Origin: Candidatus Faecivivens stercorigallinarum
Lineage (GTDB): Bacteria > Bacillota > Clostridia > Oscillospirales > Ruminococcaceae
Direction of reading: 5' to 3'
Assembly (NCBI GenBank): GCA_018715465.1
Contig: DVLN01000088.1
Coordinates: 1 to 15,744 of the forward strand
DNA: 15,744 bases
Below, piece after piece: positions 1 through 6,503 of this stretch. The notes beneath the pieces are model-generated. The model made no database searches. It was not told the DNA's origin and was given only the letters and a program-made list of their open reading frames with translations. Position 1 is the stretch's first letter. Every line of letters starts with the position of its first letter. Made by a program: the position numbers and the translations under genes.

Positions 1-67
1 CCCCGCCCGCTCCGGTAACGACCGCCACCTTTCCGGTCAGATCGGTATTGAGTACATTCTTTTCCAT
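1..67 (-). CDS. uxuB: SDR-family oxidoreductase, N-terminus only (probable D-fructuronate reductase / mannonate oxidoreductase)
   Basis: Only the first 22 codons are inside the window. They contain the start of a Rossmann fold: a short lead, then LTGKVAVVTGAGG, the TGxxxGxG-type NAD(P)-binding beginning of short-chain dehydrogenases. An AAAGGAAA ribosome binding site lies just upstream of the ATG. It is the third gene after uxaC and uxuA, 30 bases downstream of uxuA. In Firmicutes the fructuronate reductase of this pathway is often an SDR enzyme, as with Bacillus UxuB, rather than the longer polyol dehydrogenase type. The role as NADH-dependent interconversion of fructuronate and mannonate is therefore inferred from position. 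The SDR family itself is seen directly. The rest of the gene is cut off by the window edge. Confidence 0.72.
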   Translation of the reverse strand, partial: MEKNVLNTDLTGKVAVVTGAGG

Positions 68-97
68 AGCGATTTCCTTTCTGTCTTTTTCAAAAAA

Positions 98-1147
98 TCA
101 GGCGAGGTTTGCCTTTTCACATGCTTCAAACAGTCCGTTGAGGTAAGCAGCTCCCAGTGCACGGTCATACAGTCCATATCCGGGCTTGCCGGTTTCACCC
201 CAAATCATCCGACCGTGGTCAGGACGGACATACCCGTCAAATCCTGTCTCCACCAGCGCACGGACAATCTCATAGATATCCAGACTGCCGCAGGCGGACA
301 GATGTCCGCTCTCCTCAAAGGAACCATCCTCCAGCAGCCGGACATTGCGGATGTGCATAAATCCAATTTTTCCGGCAGCGGAGTATTTACGGACCATCGC
401 CGGGATATCGTTAAAGCTGGCGCATCCAAGCGACCCGGTGCAGAGACAGAGGGTATTAGATGGAGAATCGACAATCGACAGATAACGGTCAAGGTTCTTT
501 TCACAGGTGATAACCCTGGGCAGGCCGAAAATCGGATAAGGCGGATCGTCGGGATGCAGCGCCATCACGACGCCGCACTCTTCTGCAACCGGGATGACCT
601 TTTTCAGGAAGATTTCAATGTTTTTCCAAAGCCCTTCCTCTCCCAGCTGGCCGTAGGCGCGAATCAGGCCGCGAACCTCATCCTGGGTGTAGCTGGCGTC
701 CCAGCCGGGCAGGTGGATATCATCCTTAAGCGGGTCGAGACCTTTAAGCTGTTCCCAATACATGACCAGGCTGGTTGAGCCGTCCGGGGCCTTTTTGTCC
801 AGCTGAGTTCGGGTCCAGTCAAATACCGGCATAAAGTTATAGGTAATGCACTTGACGCCATATTTTGCACAGCGGCGGATATTTTCGCAATACGCTTCCA
901 GATGGACGTCCCGCTTGTCGGTCCCCAGCTTGATATCCTCGCTGACCGGAACCGACTCGACGACGTCAAAAATCAGCCCATGTGCTTCACAGGCCTCTTT
1001 GAGGTGTGCAAGCGATTCTTCCGGCCAGACCTCGCCGGGCTTGACATCATAAACAGCTGTGACGATGCTCCGCATGCCGGGAATCTGACTGATATATTCC
1101 AGCGTTACCGGGTCGGAATCGCCGTACCAACGAAATGACAGTTTCAT
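98..1147 (-). CDS. uxuA: Mannonate dehydratase
   Basis: Cytosolic enzyme dehydrating D-mannonate to 2-keto-3-deoxy-D-gluconate in hexuronate breakdown. The 349-residue protein has the usual length of the shorter Gram-positive form. It has a TIM-barrel fold with the family landmarks: N-terminal MKLSFRWYGDSDPV, HPDDPP at residues 198-203, CTGS at 236-239, HIRN at 265-268, and RPDHGR at 308-313. His198, Cys236, His265 and Asp310 fit the family's metal ligand set (His, Cys, His, Asp), consistent with Mn2+ dependence. AAGGAGA lies 5 bases before the ATG. It sits 18 bases after uxaC and 30 bases before the SDR gene, so the three are almost certainly co-transcribed. Nothing looks broken. Confidence 0.97.
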   Translation of the reverse strand: MKLSFRWYGDSDPVTLEYISQIPGMRSIVTAVYDVKPGEVWPEESLAHLKEACEAHGLIFDVVESVPVSEDIKLGTDKRDVHLEAYCENIRRCAKYGVKCITYNFMPVFDWTRTQLDKKAPDGSTSLVMYWEQLKGLDPLKDDIHLPGWDASYTQDEVRGLIRAYGQLGEEGLWKNIEIFLKKVIPVAEECGVVMALHPDDPPYPIFGLPRVITCEKNLDRYLSIVDSPSNTLCLCTGSLGCASFNDIPAMVRKYSAAGKIGFMHIRNVRLLEDGSFEESGHLSACGSLDIYEIVRALVETGFDGYVRPDHGRMIWGETGKPGYGLYDRALGAAYLNGLFEACEKANLA

Positions 1148-1165
1148 GACAATCTCCTTTTCCGA

Positions 1166-2569
1166 TCAAAGGTTAAAATACCGTTTCGCGTTGTTGTAGC
1201 AGATATCCTGCACCAGCCCGCCGACCAGCGCAAAATCTGCCGGGTATTCCCCATTCTCCATCCAGCTGCCCAACAGGCTGCACAGAATCCGCCGGAAGTA
1301 CTCATGCCGCGCATAGCTCAAAAGGCTGCGGCTGTCGGTCAGCATCCCGATAAAGTTGCCGAGGATGCCCATATTGGCGAGACTCACCATCTGCTCGGTC
1401 ATACCGGCTTTATGATCGTTAAACCACCATGCGCTGCCGTGCTGAACCTTACCGGCAGCTTCCGTTCCCTGGAAAGCGCCTGTCAGCGAATCAATCCAGG
1501 CGTTGTCGGCCGGATTCAGGCTGTACAGCACTGTTTTAGGCAGCATTCCTTCCTGATAGAGGGTATCCATCAGCCGGTGTGCAGCCGCGCAGTTGTCGGT
1601 GACCGCGATGCAGTCAAATCCGGTATCCGGCCCGAGCGCCGCCATCATCCGGCTGTTGGGATTGCGCATACAGCTGAAATGCAACTGCATCACCCAGCCG
1701 CGCTTTGCATACTCCCGCGCGCAATGCAGCAGCAACACCGTCTGATAGCCTTCAATTTCTTCGGCCGTCAGCGGCTGGCCGTCCAATGCCTTTTGAAGGG
1801 CGGCAGTCGCCGTCCCAGTATCCACCGGACGGCAAACAAGATAATCCAACCCGTGGTCGGCAGCCCGGCAGCCATGCGCGTCAAAAAATGCGATCCGCTC
1901 GCTCAAAGCGTCACAGACGTCGGTGACCGTCTCCAGTTTACGTCCGGTTGTTTCCGCCAGCTTACTGATATACTGCGCAAACCCTGCCTTATGGATATTC
2001 AGCGCGGGGTCGGGACGAAAGCTGGGCAGGACTTGGACCGGAAAGCTCTCATCCGCCGCCAGCTTTTCATGCCAAATCAGATCGCTGCACGGATCGTCAG
2101 TCGTTCCGATCATCGCGACATTACTCCCGCGAATCAACCCCCGTGCGCTCAGTGCCGGGTCATTTGCCAGCCGGTCACAGCAGAGATCCCACACCTGCTG
2201 GGCAGTCTCCCCCGTCAGAAATCCTTCATAGCCGAAATAGTTTTTCAATTCCAGATGGCACCAGTGGACCATCGGGTTGCCAATCGCACGGGGCAAAGAC
2301 TCGGCAAACTTCTGGAACTTTTCCCAGTCGCTCGCGTCACCGGTGATAAAATGCTCGTCGATTCCGTTTGCACGCATCAGCCGCCATTTGTAATGGTCCC
2401 CGCCCAGCCAGAGCTGGGTAATGTTTTCAAACCTGCGGTCTTCCCAGATCTCCTGGGGATTGATGTGACAGTGATAGTCGACAATCGGCATATTTTCGGC
2501 GTATTCATGATACAGCCTTCGGGCAGCGGGTGTGTCCAGCAGAAAATTACGATTCAAAAATCCGTCCAT
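1166..2569 (-). CDS. uxaC: Glucuronate/galacturonate isomerase (uronate isomerase)
   Basis: Cytosolic isomerase converting D-glucuronate to D-fructuronate and D-galacturonate to D-tagaturonate, the first step of the isomerase pathway. The 467 residues match the usual family length. It belongs to the amidohydrolase superfamily, with the metal-binding motif DYHCH at residues 31-35 followed by INPQEIWED. The TxDNC-type segment (AVTDNCAAAHR) lies in the C-terminal half. AAAGGAGG lies 6 bases before the ATG, which fixes the start. It is the first gene of the uxaC-uxuA-SDR operon. It is divergent from an AraC-type regulator gene, so control through the shared intergenic region is likely. No exporter, kinase or aldolase for the later pathway is visible here. 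Confidence 0.97.
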   Translation of the reverse strand: MDGFLNRNFLLDTPAARRLYHEYAENMPIVDYHCHINPQEIWEDRRFENITQLWLGGDHYKWRLMRANGIDEHFITGDASDWEKFQKFAESLPRAIGNPMVHWCHLELKNYFGYEGFLTGETAQQVWDLCCDRLANDPALSARGLIRGSNVAMIGTTDDPCSDLIWHEKLAADESFPVQVLPSFRPDPALNIHKAGFAQYISKLAETTGRKLETVTDVCDALSERIAFFDAHGCRAADHGLDYLVCRPVDTGTATAALQKALDGQPLTAEEIEGYQTVLLLHCAREYAKRGWVMQLHFSCMRNPNSRMMAALGPDTGFDCIAVTDNCAAAHRLMDTLYQEGMLPKTVLYSLNPADNAWIDSLTGAFQGTEAAGKVQHGSAWWFNDHKAGMTEQMVSLANMGILGNFIGMLTDSRSLLSYARHEYFRRILCSLLGSWMENGEYPADFALVGGLVQDICYNNAKRYFNL

Positions 2570-2609
2570 AGATATCCTCCTTTAAAATGGCATTGATTAC
2601 TCTGTCTTT

Positions 2610-2638
2610 AATATAAAACAAAATATTTACAAATAAAA
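2610..2638 (-). promoter_or_regulatory. Candidate uxaC promoter
   Basis: Read on the minus strand, TTTTAT (2633-2638) and TATATT (2610-2615) are separated by 17 bases, about 40 bases before the uxaC start. The -35 box is poor, as expected for a promoter needing an activator. The two direct repeats at 2639-2672 abut it directly. The region is very AT-rich, so other -10 choices are possible. Confidence 0.38.
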
Positions 2639-2672
2639 TTGCAAAATTTGCTTTTCACATTGCAAATCTTGC
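2639..2672. promoter_or_regulatory. Tandem operator-like direct repeats between uxaC and the AraC-type regulator gene
   Basis: TTGCAAAATTTGC (2639-2651) and TTGCAAATCTTGC (2660-2672) match at 11 of 13 positions and start 21 bp apart, two helical turns. Each also has the inverted form GCAA-N3-TTGC. Paired direct half-sites at 21 bp spacing are typical of AraC-family proteins. The first repeat abuts the candidate uxaC -35. The second lies between the -35 and -10 of the regulator's own promoter. One site could therefore activate uxaC and repress the regulator. Binding itself is inferred. Confidence 0.6.
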
Positions 2673-2680
2673 GGTACAAT
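2652..2680 (+). promoter_or_regulatory. Candidate promoter of the AraC-type regulator gene
   Basis: TTTTCA (2652-2657) and TACAAT (2675-2680) are separated by 17 bases. The -10 box matches five of six consensus bases. The regulator's ribosome binding site begins 11 bases downstream of the -10. The second operator-like repeat fills most of the spacer, which would suit autorepression. Confidence 0.5.
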
Positions 2681-2704
2681 AATTCTGTCAGGGAGGAAGA
2701 TAGG

Positions 2705-3574
2705 ATGCAAAAATTTCTGGAACATTTCAACACCCGCCAACAGATGCAGAAGACCTCCTTTGAGATCTTCCACTACTTTGACAGCAAGCCAGGCTCGGTC
2801 GCGCTGCACCATCATGACTTTTACGAAATCTATTTTTTTATCAGCGGCCAGGTGGAATACCAGATCGAAGGCCGCAGCTATCAGCTGCAGCCGGGCGATC
2901 TGCTGCTAATCAGCCCGCTGGAATTGCACCAGCCAATCTTTGAATCGGTCGTCCAGCCATATGAACGGATCGTCCTCTGGATTAGTCCGGCCTTTTTTGA
3001 GCGGTACACAACCGAAACCACCGACTTGCTGCGCTGCTTTGACATCAGCTATCACAGCCGCTCTAATCTGCTGCGGCTGCCTGAAGAACAGCAGGAACAA
3101 CTGCAGAATATCCTCGACCATCTGCTGGAAGAAAGCCGGACACCAGCCTTTGGCCAGGAACTATTCAGCCTGTCTCTGCTTTTACAGTTTGTCATCCAGC
3201 TCAACCGGTTGACGGACCGTCCGTCTGAGAGCTATTCCTCTTCTGCTGCCAGCACACTGACCAACCGGCTGATCGACTATATCAGCCGGCATTACCAGTC
3301 ACCGCTGTCCCTGGACAGCCTCGCGTCAGCCTTTTATGTCAGCAAGTACCATCTCTCCCATGAATTTCAGCGGGCAATGGGCATCAGCCTGCACCGGTAT
3401 ATTATCCTGAAACGGCTGGTGATGGCACGGCAGCTGCTGATGCAGGGGGAATCTCCATCCAATATCTTTGACCAATGCGGTTTTCAAGACTATTCCAACT
3501 TTTACCGGGCATTCAAAGCGGAATACGGCGTCTCACCCAGACAGTTTGCCGGTGCCGAAGAAAAAAAGGGTTAA
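2705..3574 (+). CDS. AraC-family transcriptional regulator with N-terminal cupin domain
   Basis: Predicted activator/repressor of the divergent uronate operon. The start is placed at the ATG at 2705 because GGGAGGA (2691-2697) sits 7 bases upstream. The reading frame extends back to a TTG at 2639, but that would run through the promoter and operator. The resulting protein has 289 residues. Residues about 20-100 form a cupin-like ligand-binding domain containing HHHDFYEI (35-42) and LQPGDLLLISP (61-71). Residues about 185-283 form the double helix-turn-helix AraC domain, with LSLDSLASAFYVSKYHLSHEF at its first helix pair and CGFQDYSNFYRAFKAEYGVSP at the second. The ligand is probably a uronate or pathway intermediate, inferred from position. 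The 3' end overlaps the terminator of the convergent esterase gene. Confidence 0.92.
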   Translation: MQKFLEHFNTRQQMQKTSFEIFHYFDSKPGSVALHHHDFYEIYFFISGQVEYQIEGRSYQLQPGDLLLISPLELHQPIFESVVQPYERIVLWISPAFFERYTTETTDLLRCFDISYHSRSNLLRLPEEQQEQLQNILDHLLEESRTPAFGQELFSLSLLLQFVIQLNRLTDRPSESYSSSAASTLTNRLIDYISRHYQSPLSLDSLASAFYVSKYHLSHEFQRAMGISLHRYIILKRLVMARQLLMQGESPSNIFDQCGFQDYSNFYRAFKAEYGVSPRQFAGAEEKKG

Positions 3575-3585
3575 GCGGCACCCTT
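3561..3585 (-). terminator. Rho-independent terminator of the alpha/beta-hydrolase gene
   Basis: On the minus strand a 6-bp stem AAGGGT/ACCCTT (3580-3585 and 3566-3571) encloses an 8-base loop and runs straight into a T-run (complement of the A-run at 3561-3567). It overlaps the last codons of both convergent genes. It has no T-run on the plus strand, so it appears to work in one direction only. Confidence 0.68.
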
Positions 3586-4504
3586 ACCGGCCAAGCGTCG
3601 CCTGCAAAAATTGTGCGACCTTCCCGATCAGTTCTTCGGTCCAGAAAAAAACACCATGGTCAGCACCGCAGACCTTATAAAATTCGACCATCTGGTCACA
3701 GGCCTGCAATTTTTCCACCATCAGCACACTTTGATTAAAGGGAACCATTGCGTCGGAATCGCCGTGGGCAATAAACATGGGCGGCAGCTTTTTATCGGCT
3801 GTGACATACTGAATCGGGTTGCCCGGCTGAGCAATTTCCGGGTGTTCGGCAACGCATCCGCCGAACAGGATATCCTCCGGGATTTTGGATTTATCCTTCA
3901 GAAAAACCGGGTTGCGGGGTTTATTGTTGATCTGGGCGGCGTCGGTCGGGCCGTAGAAATCGACGACAGCCGATACCGCGTCGGAAAATTCCTGATAATC
4001 TTCTGTTTTAAACTCCGGCATGTCTCCCGTCACCCCGACCATCAGTGCTGCATGCCCGCCGGAGGAATCCCCCCAGATGGCAACCTCGTCCGGGTCGATG
4101 CAGTATTTTTCCGCGTTGGCCCGCAAAAAGCGGATAGCAGACTTGACGTCCTGCAAAAAAGCCGGAAATTTGGCGACTGTTGAAGCGCGGTGCTTGACAC
4201 TTGCGACAACATACCCCAGACGTGCGATTTGGGCCAGCTGCGGAAGACCAAAATAGACCTCCTGTTCTCCCCAGGCTGCCCCCTGGACATAAACCACCAG
4301 CGGCAGCCGCCGTGGACTTTCCGACTCCGGGAACAGGTTATACGGCATCAGCAGCTGCAAACACAGCGGTCCACTCTCCCGCTGGACATACTCCACATCC
4401 CGGATATAATTGACCCGCGCACGGTCACTCAGGTCAGCCATCAGAGTATGCATTCCCGGCAAACGGGTGTTATCAGCCGGAACTACCTTTTTAAATCTTT
4501 TCAA
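3584..4504 (-). CDS. Alpha/beta-hydrolase, esterase/lipase-like
   Basis: Probable cytosolic carboxylester hydrolase. No signal peptide is seen and the substrate is unknown. The 306-residue protein fits the BD-FAE/HSL-like alpha/beta-hydrolase group. The nucleophile elbow is GDSSGG (145-150, Ser147). The acid is probably Asp251 in HGDSDAMVP. The base is His283 in ADHG. The oxyanion region reads YVQGAAWG (72-79) instead of the classical HGGG. The start is a TTG, supported by AAGGAGGT about 7 bases upstream and an independent promoter. It converges on the AraC-type gene with 9 bases between stop codons. Location next to uronate genes suggests removal of acetyl or other ester groups from pectin or glucuronoxylan-derived sugars, but this is only inference from position. 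Confidence 0.85.
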   Translation of the reverse strand: MKRFKKVVPADNTRLPGMHTLMADLSDRARVNYIRDVEYVQRESGPLCLQLLMPYNLFPESESPRRLPLVVYVQGAAWGEQEVYFGLPQLAQIARLGYVVASVKHRASTVAKFPAFLQDVKSAIRFLRANAEKYCIDPDEVAIWGDSSGGHAALMVGVTGDMPEFKTEDYQEFSDAVSAVVDFYGPTDAAQINNKPRNPVFLKDKSKIPEDILFGGCVAEHPEIAQPGNPIQYVTADKKLPPMFIAHGDSDAMVPFNQSVLMVEKLQACDQMVEFYKVCGADHGVFFWTEELIGKVAQFLQATLGR

Positions 4505-4545
4505 TTGAACTACCTCCTTGCATATTTTTAAACTATCTGAACAAA

Positions 4546-4574
4546 ATTATAGCATATTGCCGTTTAAAATACAA
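4546..4574 (-). promoter_or_regulatory. Promoter of the alpha/beta-hydrolase gene
   Basis: On the minus strand TTGTAT (4569-4574) and a perfect TATAAT (4546-4551) are spaced by 17 bases. A TG one base before the -10 box (TGCTATAAT) makes it an extended -10 promoter. It lies about 40 bases before the TTG start and just after the upstream gene's terminator. Confidence 0.68.
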
Positions 4575-4582
4575 CTATATGA

Positions 4583-4619
4583 CAAAAGGACGCGACTTCC
4601 TTAACGGAAACCGCGTCCT
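4583..4619 (-). terminator. Rho-independent terminator of the CBS-domain gene
   Basis: Stem AGGACGCG/CGCGTCCT (4612-4619 with 4587-4594 when read on the minus strand). An inner TTCC/GGAA pairing extends the hairpin. A short T-rich tail TTTTG follows on the minus strand. It begins about 10 bases after the CBS gene stop codon and separates this gene from the esterase promoter. Confidence 0.62.
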
Positions 4620-4629
4620 CTTATTCATT

Positions 4630-5082
4630 TTACCGGTCGGCAGACTGAACGGTGATACCGTTCTCATCCAGCACCCGGTCGGGAAAGGCCAGCTGATAGC
4701 AGTACCGGATGATCTCCTTCCGCTTGACAATACCGATAAACATATTCCGGTCATCCACAACCGGGACAAAATTCTGATTCATTGCCGACACCACCAGATC
4801 TTCGATGGAGGTGCTGATCCGCACAGCCGTTGCACGGGTGCGGCGGTGAATTTCACAAAGCGGCTGTTCTTCCGTCTGTCGCAGATTTTGAAAATTATGA
4901 TTTTTAATATCCCAGAGCAGATCGCCTTCGGTAATGACGCCGACATATTCCCCTTCGCGGGTAATAACCGGGATTGCAGAATACTGATGGTATTCCATCT
5001 TCTCCAGCGCCTGCCTCAGCGAAAAATCATCATACAGATAGGCAACTTCGCTTTTGGGCGTCAGAAAATGCAGAATATTCAC
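4630..5082 (-). CDS. Two-CBS-domain protein (unknown function)
   Basis: A 150-residue stand-alone protein made almost wholly of two CBS motifs, about residues 10-57 (ending YVGVITEGDLLWDI) and 77-128 (ending FIGIVKRKEIIRY). CBS pairs usually form a Bateman module binding AMP, ATP, SAM or similar adenosyl ligands. No catalytic or DNA-binding domain is attached, so a regulatory role is likely but the partner is unknown. The start is GTG, with AAGGAG 9 bases upstream. It has its own extended -10 promoter and terminator and appears monocistronic. It follows aspA on the same strand, but there is no sequence evidence for a functional link. Confidence 0.85.
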   Translation of the reverse strand: MNILHFLTPKSEVAYLYDDFSLRQALEKMEYHQYSAIPVITREGEYVGVITEGDLLWDIKNHNFQNLRQTEEQPLCEIHRRTRATAVRISTSIEDLVVSAMNQNFVPVVDDRNMFIGIVKRKEIIRYCYQLAFPDRVLDENGITVQSADR

Positions 5083-5120
5083 AAATGACCACTCCTTGGA
5101 ACCGTCGTTACGCTGATATC

Positions 5121-5131
5121 ATTATACCATA
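5121..5131 (-). promoter_or_regulatory. Extended -10 promoter of the CBS-domain gene
   Basis: On the minus strand TATGGTATAAT gives a perfect TATAAT (5121-5126) preceded by the TGn extension. A perfect TTGACA lies upstream (5148-5153), but 21 bases from the -10 box. That is too far for a normal pair, so the extended -10 probably carries recognition. Confidence 0.55.
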
Positions 5132-5168
5132 CAACACCCGGCAATCATGTCAATTTTTTGTGAATTTC

Positions 5169-6503
5169 TCATTTATTTTCCTTGGCCTTTACCATTGCCT
5201 GCAACAACAGCCGGGCATCTCCGGGCGAATGGTCGTGCACAACGGCAGCAACCGTGTCATATCCCAAAGTCGGCAGGTATTCCGCCGCAAAGGCATACGA
5301 TTCATCCAGATGCCGCCGGCAGTTTTCCTCATCCGCCGACAAAGTCAGGATACATTTTTCCCGGAAGGTATGTACGGCGCCAGTCAGCAGCTGCAAACTT
5401 TCCAACAACGCATCGGCGATCAACGGCAAAAAAGCATTCAGCTCAAATTCACCATGCCCGGCCGCCATTGTCACAGCTGTATCGTTTGCAATGACCCTGA
5501 TTGCGCACTGTATCACCATTTCTGGAATAACCGGATTGACTTTACTAGGCATAACTGTACTTCCCTGCTGAACCGGACGAAGCCGTATCTCGGAAAGTCC
5601 ACCGCCCGGTCCCATATTCATCAGCCGCAAATCGCCTGCAATCTTCATCAGATTGACCGCAAGCGCCTTGAGCAGCCCGGATACCTCCACAAAAATATCC
5701 TGATTCTGGGTCACGTCCATCGGGTATTCCGCCGCTGCCAGACCAATTCCGGTGAGTTCCCGCAGCTTCTCAATGATACCAAACCGATACTGACGCCCCT
5801 GTTTTCCGGTCAGTCCGACCGCTGTTCCACCGATGTTGACCTGACGCAGGCGTTCTTCAACCTTATACAGCCGCCAGCGGTCGCGGGCAATCGCCTGGGC
5901 ATAAGCGCCAAACTCCTCACCTAACCGGATTGGAACAGCATCCATCAGTTCAGTACGTCCCAGTTTGTGAATTGAATCAAACTCGTTCTCCCTCTGCTGA
6001 AGTGCCTGCTGCAACGAAGCACACGCATCACTCAGTTCCCGCAACTGCCAGATCGCGGCTATCCGCAGCGCAGTTGGATACACATCATTGGTCGACTGTC
6101 CACGGTTGATGTCATCCAGCGGATGAATCACATCATATTCACCCGGATGATGGCCACTATGAATCAAAGCAAGGTTTGCAATCACCTCGTTGACATTCAT
6201 ATTGGTAGAGGTGCCCGCGCCACCCTGCAATGCCTGCGTTGGAAATGCACCGGCAAACGCCCCGCTTAACAGTTCATCACAGGCCGCTGCTGCTGCACGG
6301 TAGATATCTGGACGAACACCAATCTGCGCATAAGTCAGTGCCGCCGCTTTTTTGACGGTGAGCATTCCTTTTATCAACAATGGATTGACTGTTTTCCCTT
6401 TTAGCTGGAAATTATCCATTGCACGGGCAGTATTGATTCCATATAGAGTATCACCGGGAAGCGTCATCTCTCCCAGAATATCACGCTCAGTCCGCATTTG
6501 CAT
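5169..6503 (-). CDS. aspA: Aspartate ammonia-lyase (aspartase), hydrogenase-maturation-associated
   Basis: Predicted to convert L-aspartate to fumarate plus ammonia. It belongs to the aspartase/fumarase superfamily: GTSTNMNVNEVIAN near residues 97-110, QSTNDVYPTA at 136-145, and the flexible signature loop GSTVMPSKVNP at 314-324, where the catalytic Ser315 and Lys321/Asn323 positions are conserved. Length is 444 residues, slightly short for the family. Three in-frame ATGs open the frame. The second (6503) is preferred because GGAGG lies 6 bases upstream, whereas the first (6509) touches that ribosome binding site. The gene overlaps the end of hydF by 17 bases, implying translational coupling. 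An ammonia lyase beside hydE/hydF/hydG is a recurring arrangement in Firmicutes. That context favours aspartase over class II fumarase. It may supply ammonia for H-cluster assembly. Confidence 0.87.
   Translation of the reverse strand: MQMRTERDILGEMTLPGDTLYGINTARAMDNFQLKGKTVNPLLIKGMLTVKKAAALTYAQIGVRPDIYRAAAAACDELLSGAFAGAFPTQALQGGAGTSTNMNVNEVIANLALIHSGHHPGEYDVIHPLDDINRGQSTNDVYPTALRIAAIWQLRELSDACASLQQALQQRENEFDSIHKLGRTELMDAVPIRLGEEFGAYAQAIARDRWRLYKVEERLRQVNIGGTAVGLTGKQGRQYRFGIIEKLRELTGIGLAAAEYPMDVTQNQDIFVEVSGLLKALAVNLMKIAGDLRLMNMGPGGGLSEIRLRPVQQGSTVMPSKVNPVIPEMVIQCAIRVIANDTAVTMAAGHGEFELNAFLPLIADALLESLQLLTGAVHTFREKCILTLSADEENCRRHLDESYAFAAEYLPTLGYDTVAAVVHDHSPGDARLLLQAMVKAKENK

Noticed and set aside
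1304..2596. 430-codon plus-strand open frame opposite uxaC
   Set aside because: It is the complement of a clearly recognisable uronate isomerase. Its translation has no domain and an odd composition, and no ribosome binding site supports it.
2639..2704. Upstream TTG start that would add 22 residues to the AraC-type regulator
   Set aside because: No ribosome binding site precedes it. It would run through the operator repeats and promoter, whereas ATG 2705 has GGGAGGA at ideal spacing.
5169..6503. Class II fumarase
   Set aside because: The superfamily signature alone cannot separate fumarase from aspartase. Overlap with hydF follows the known aspartase arrangement in hydrogenase maturation loci. 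Fumarase remains possible at low probability.
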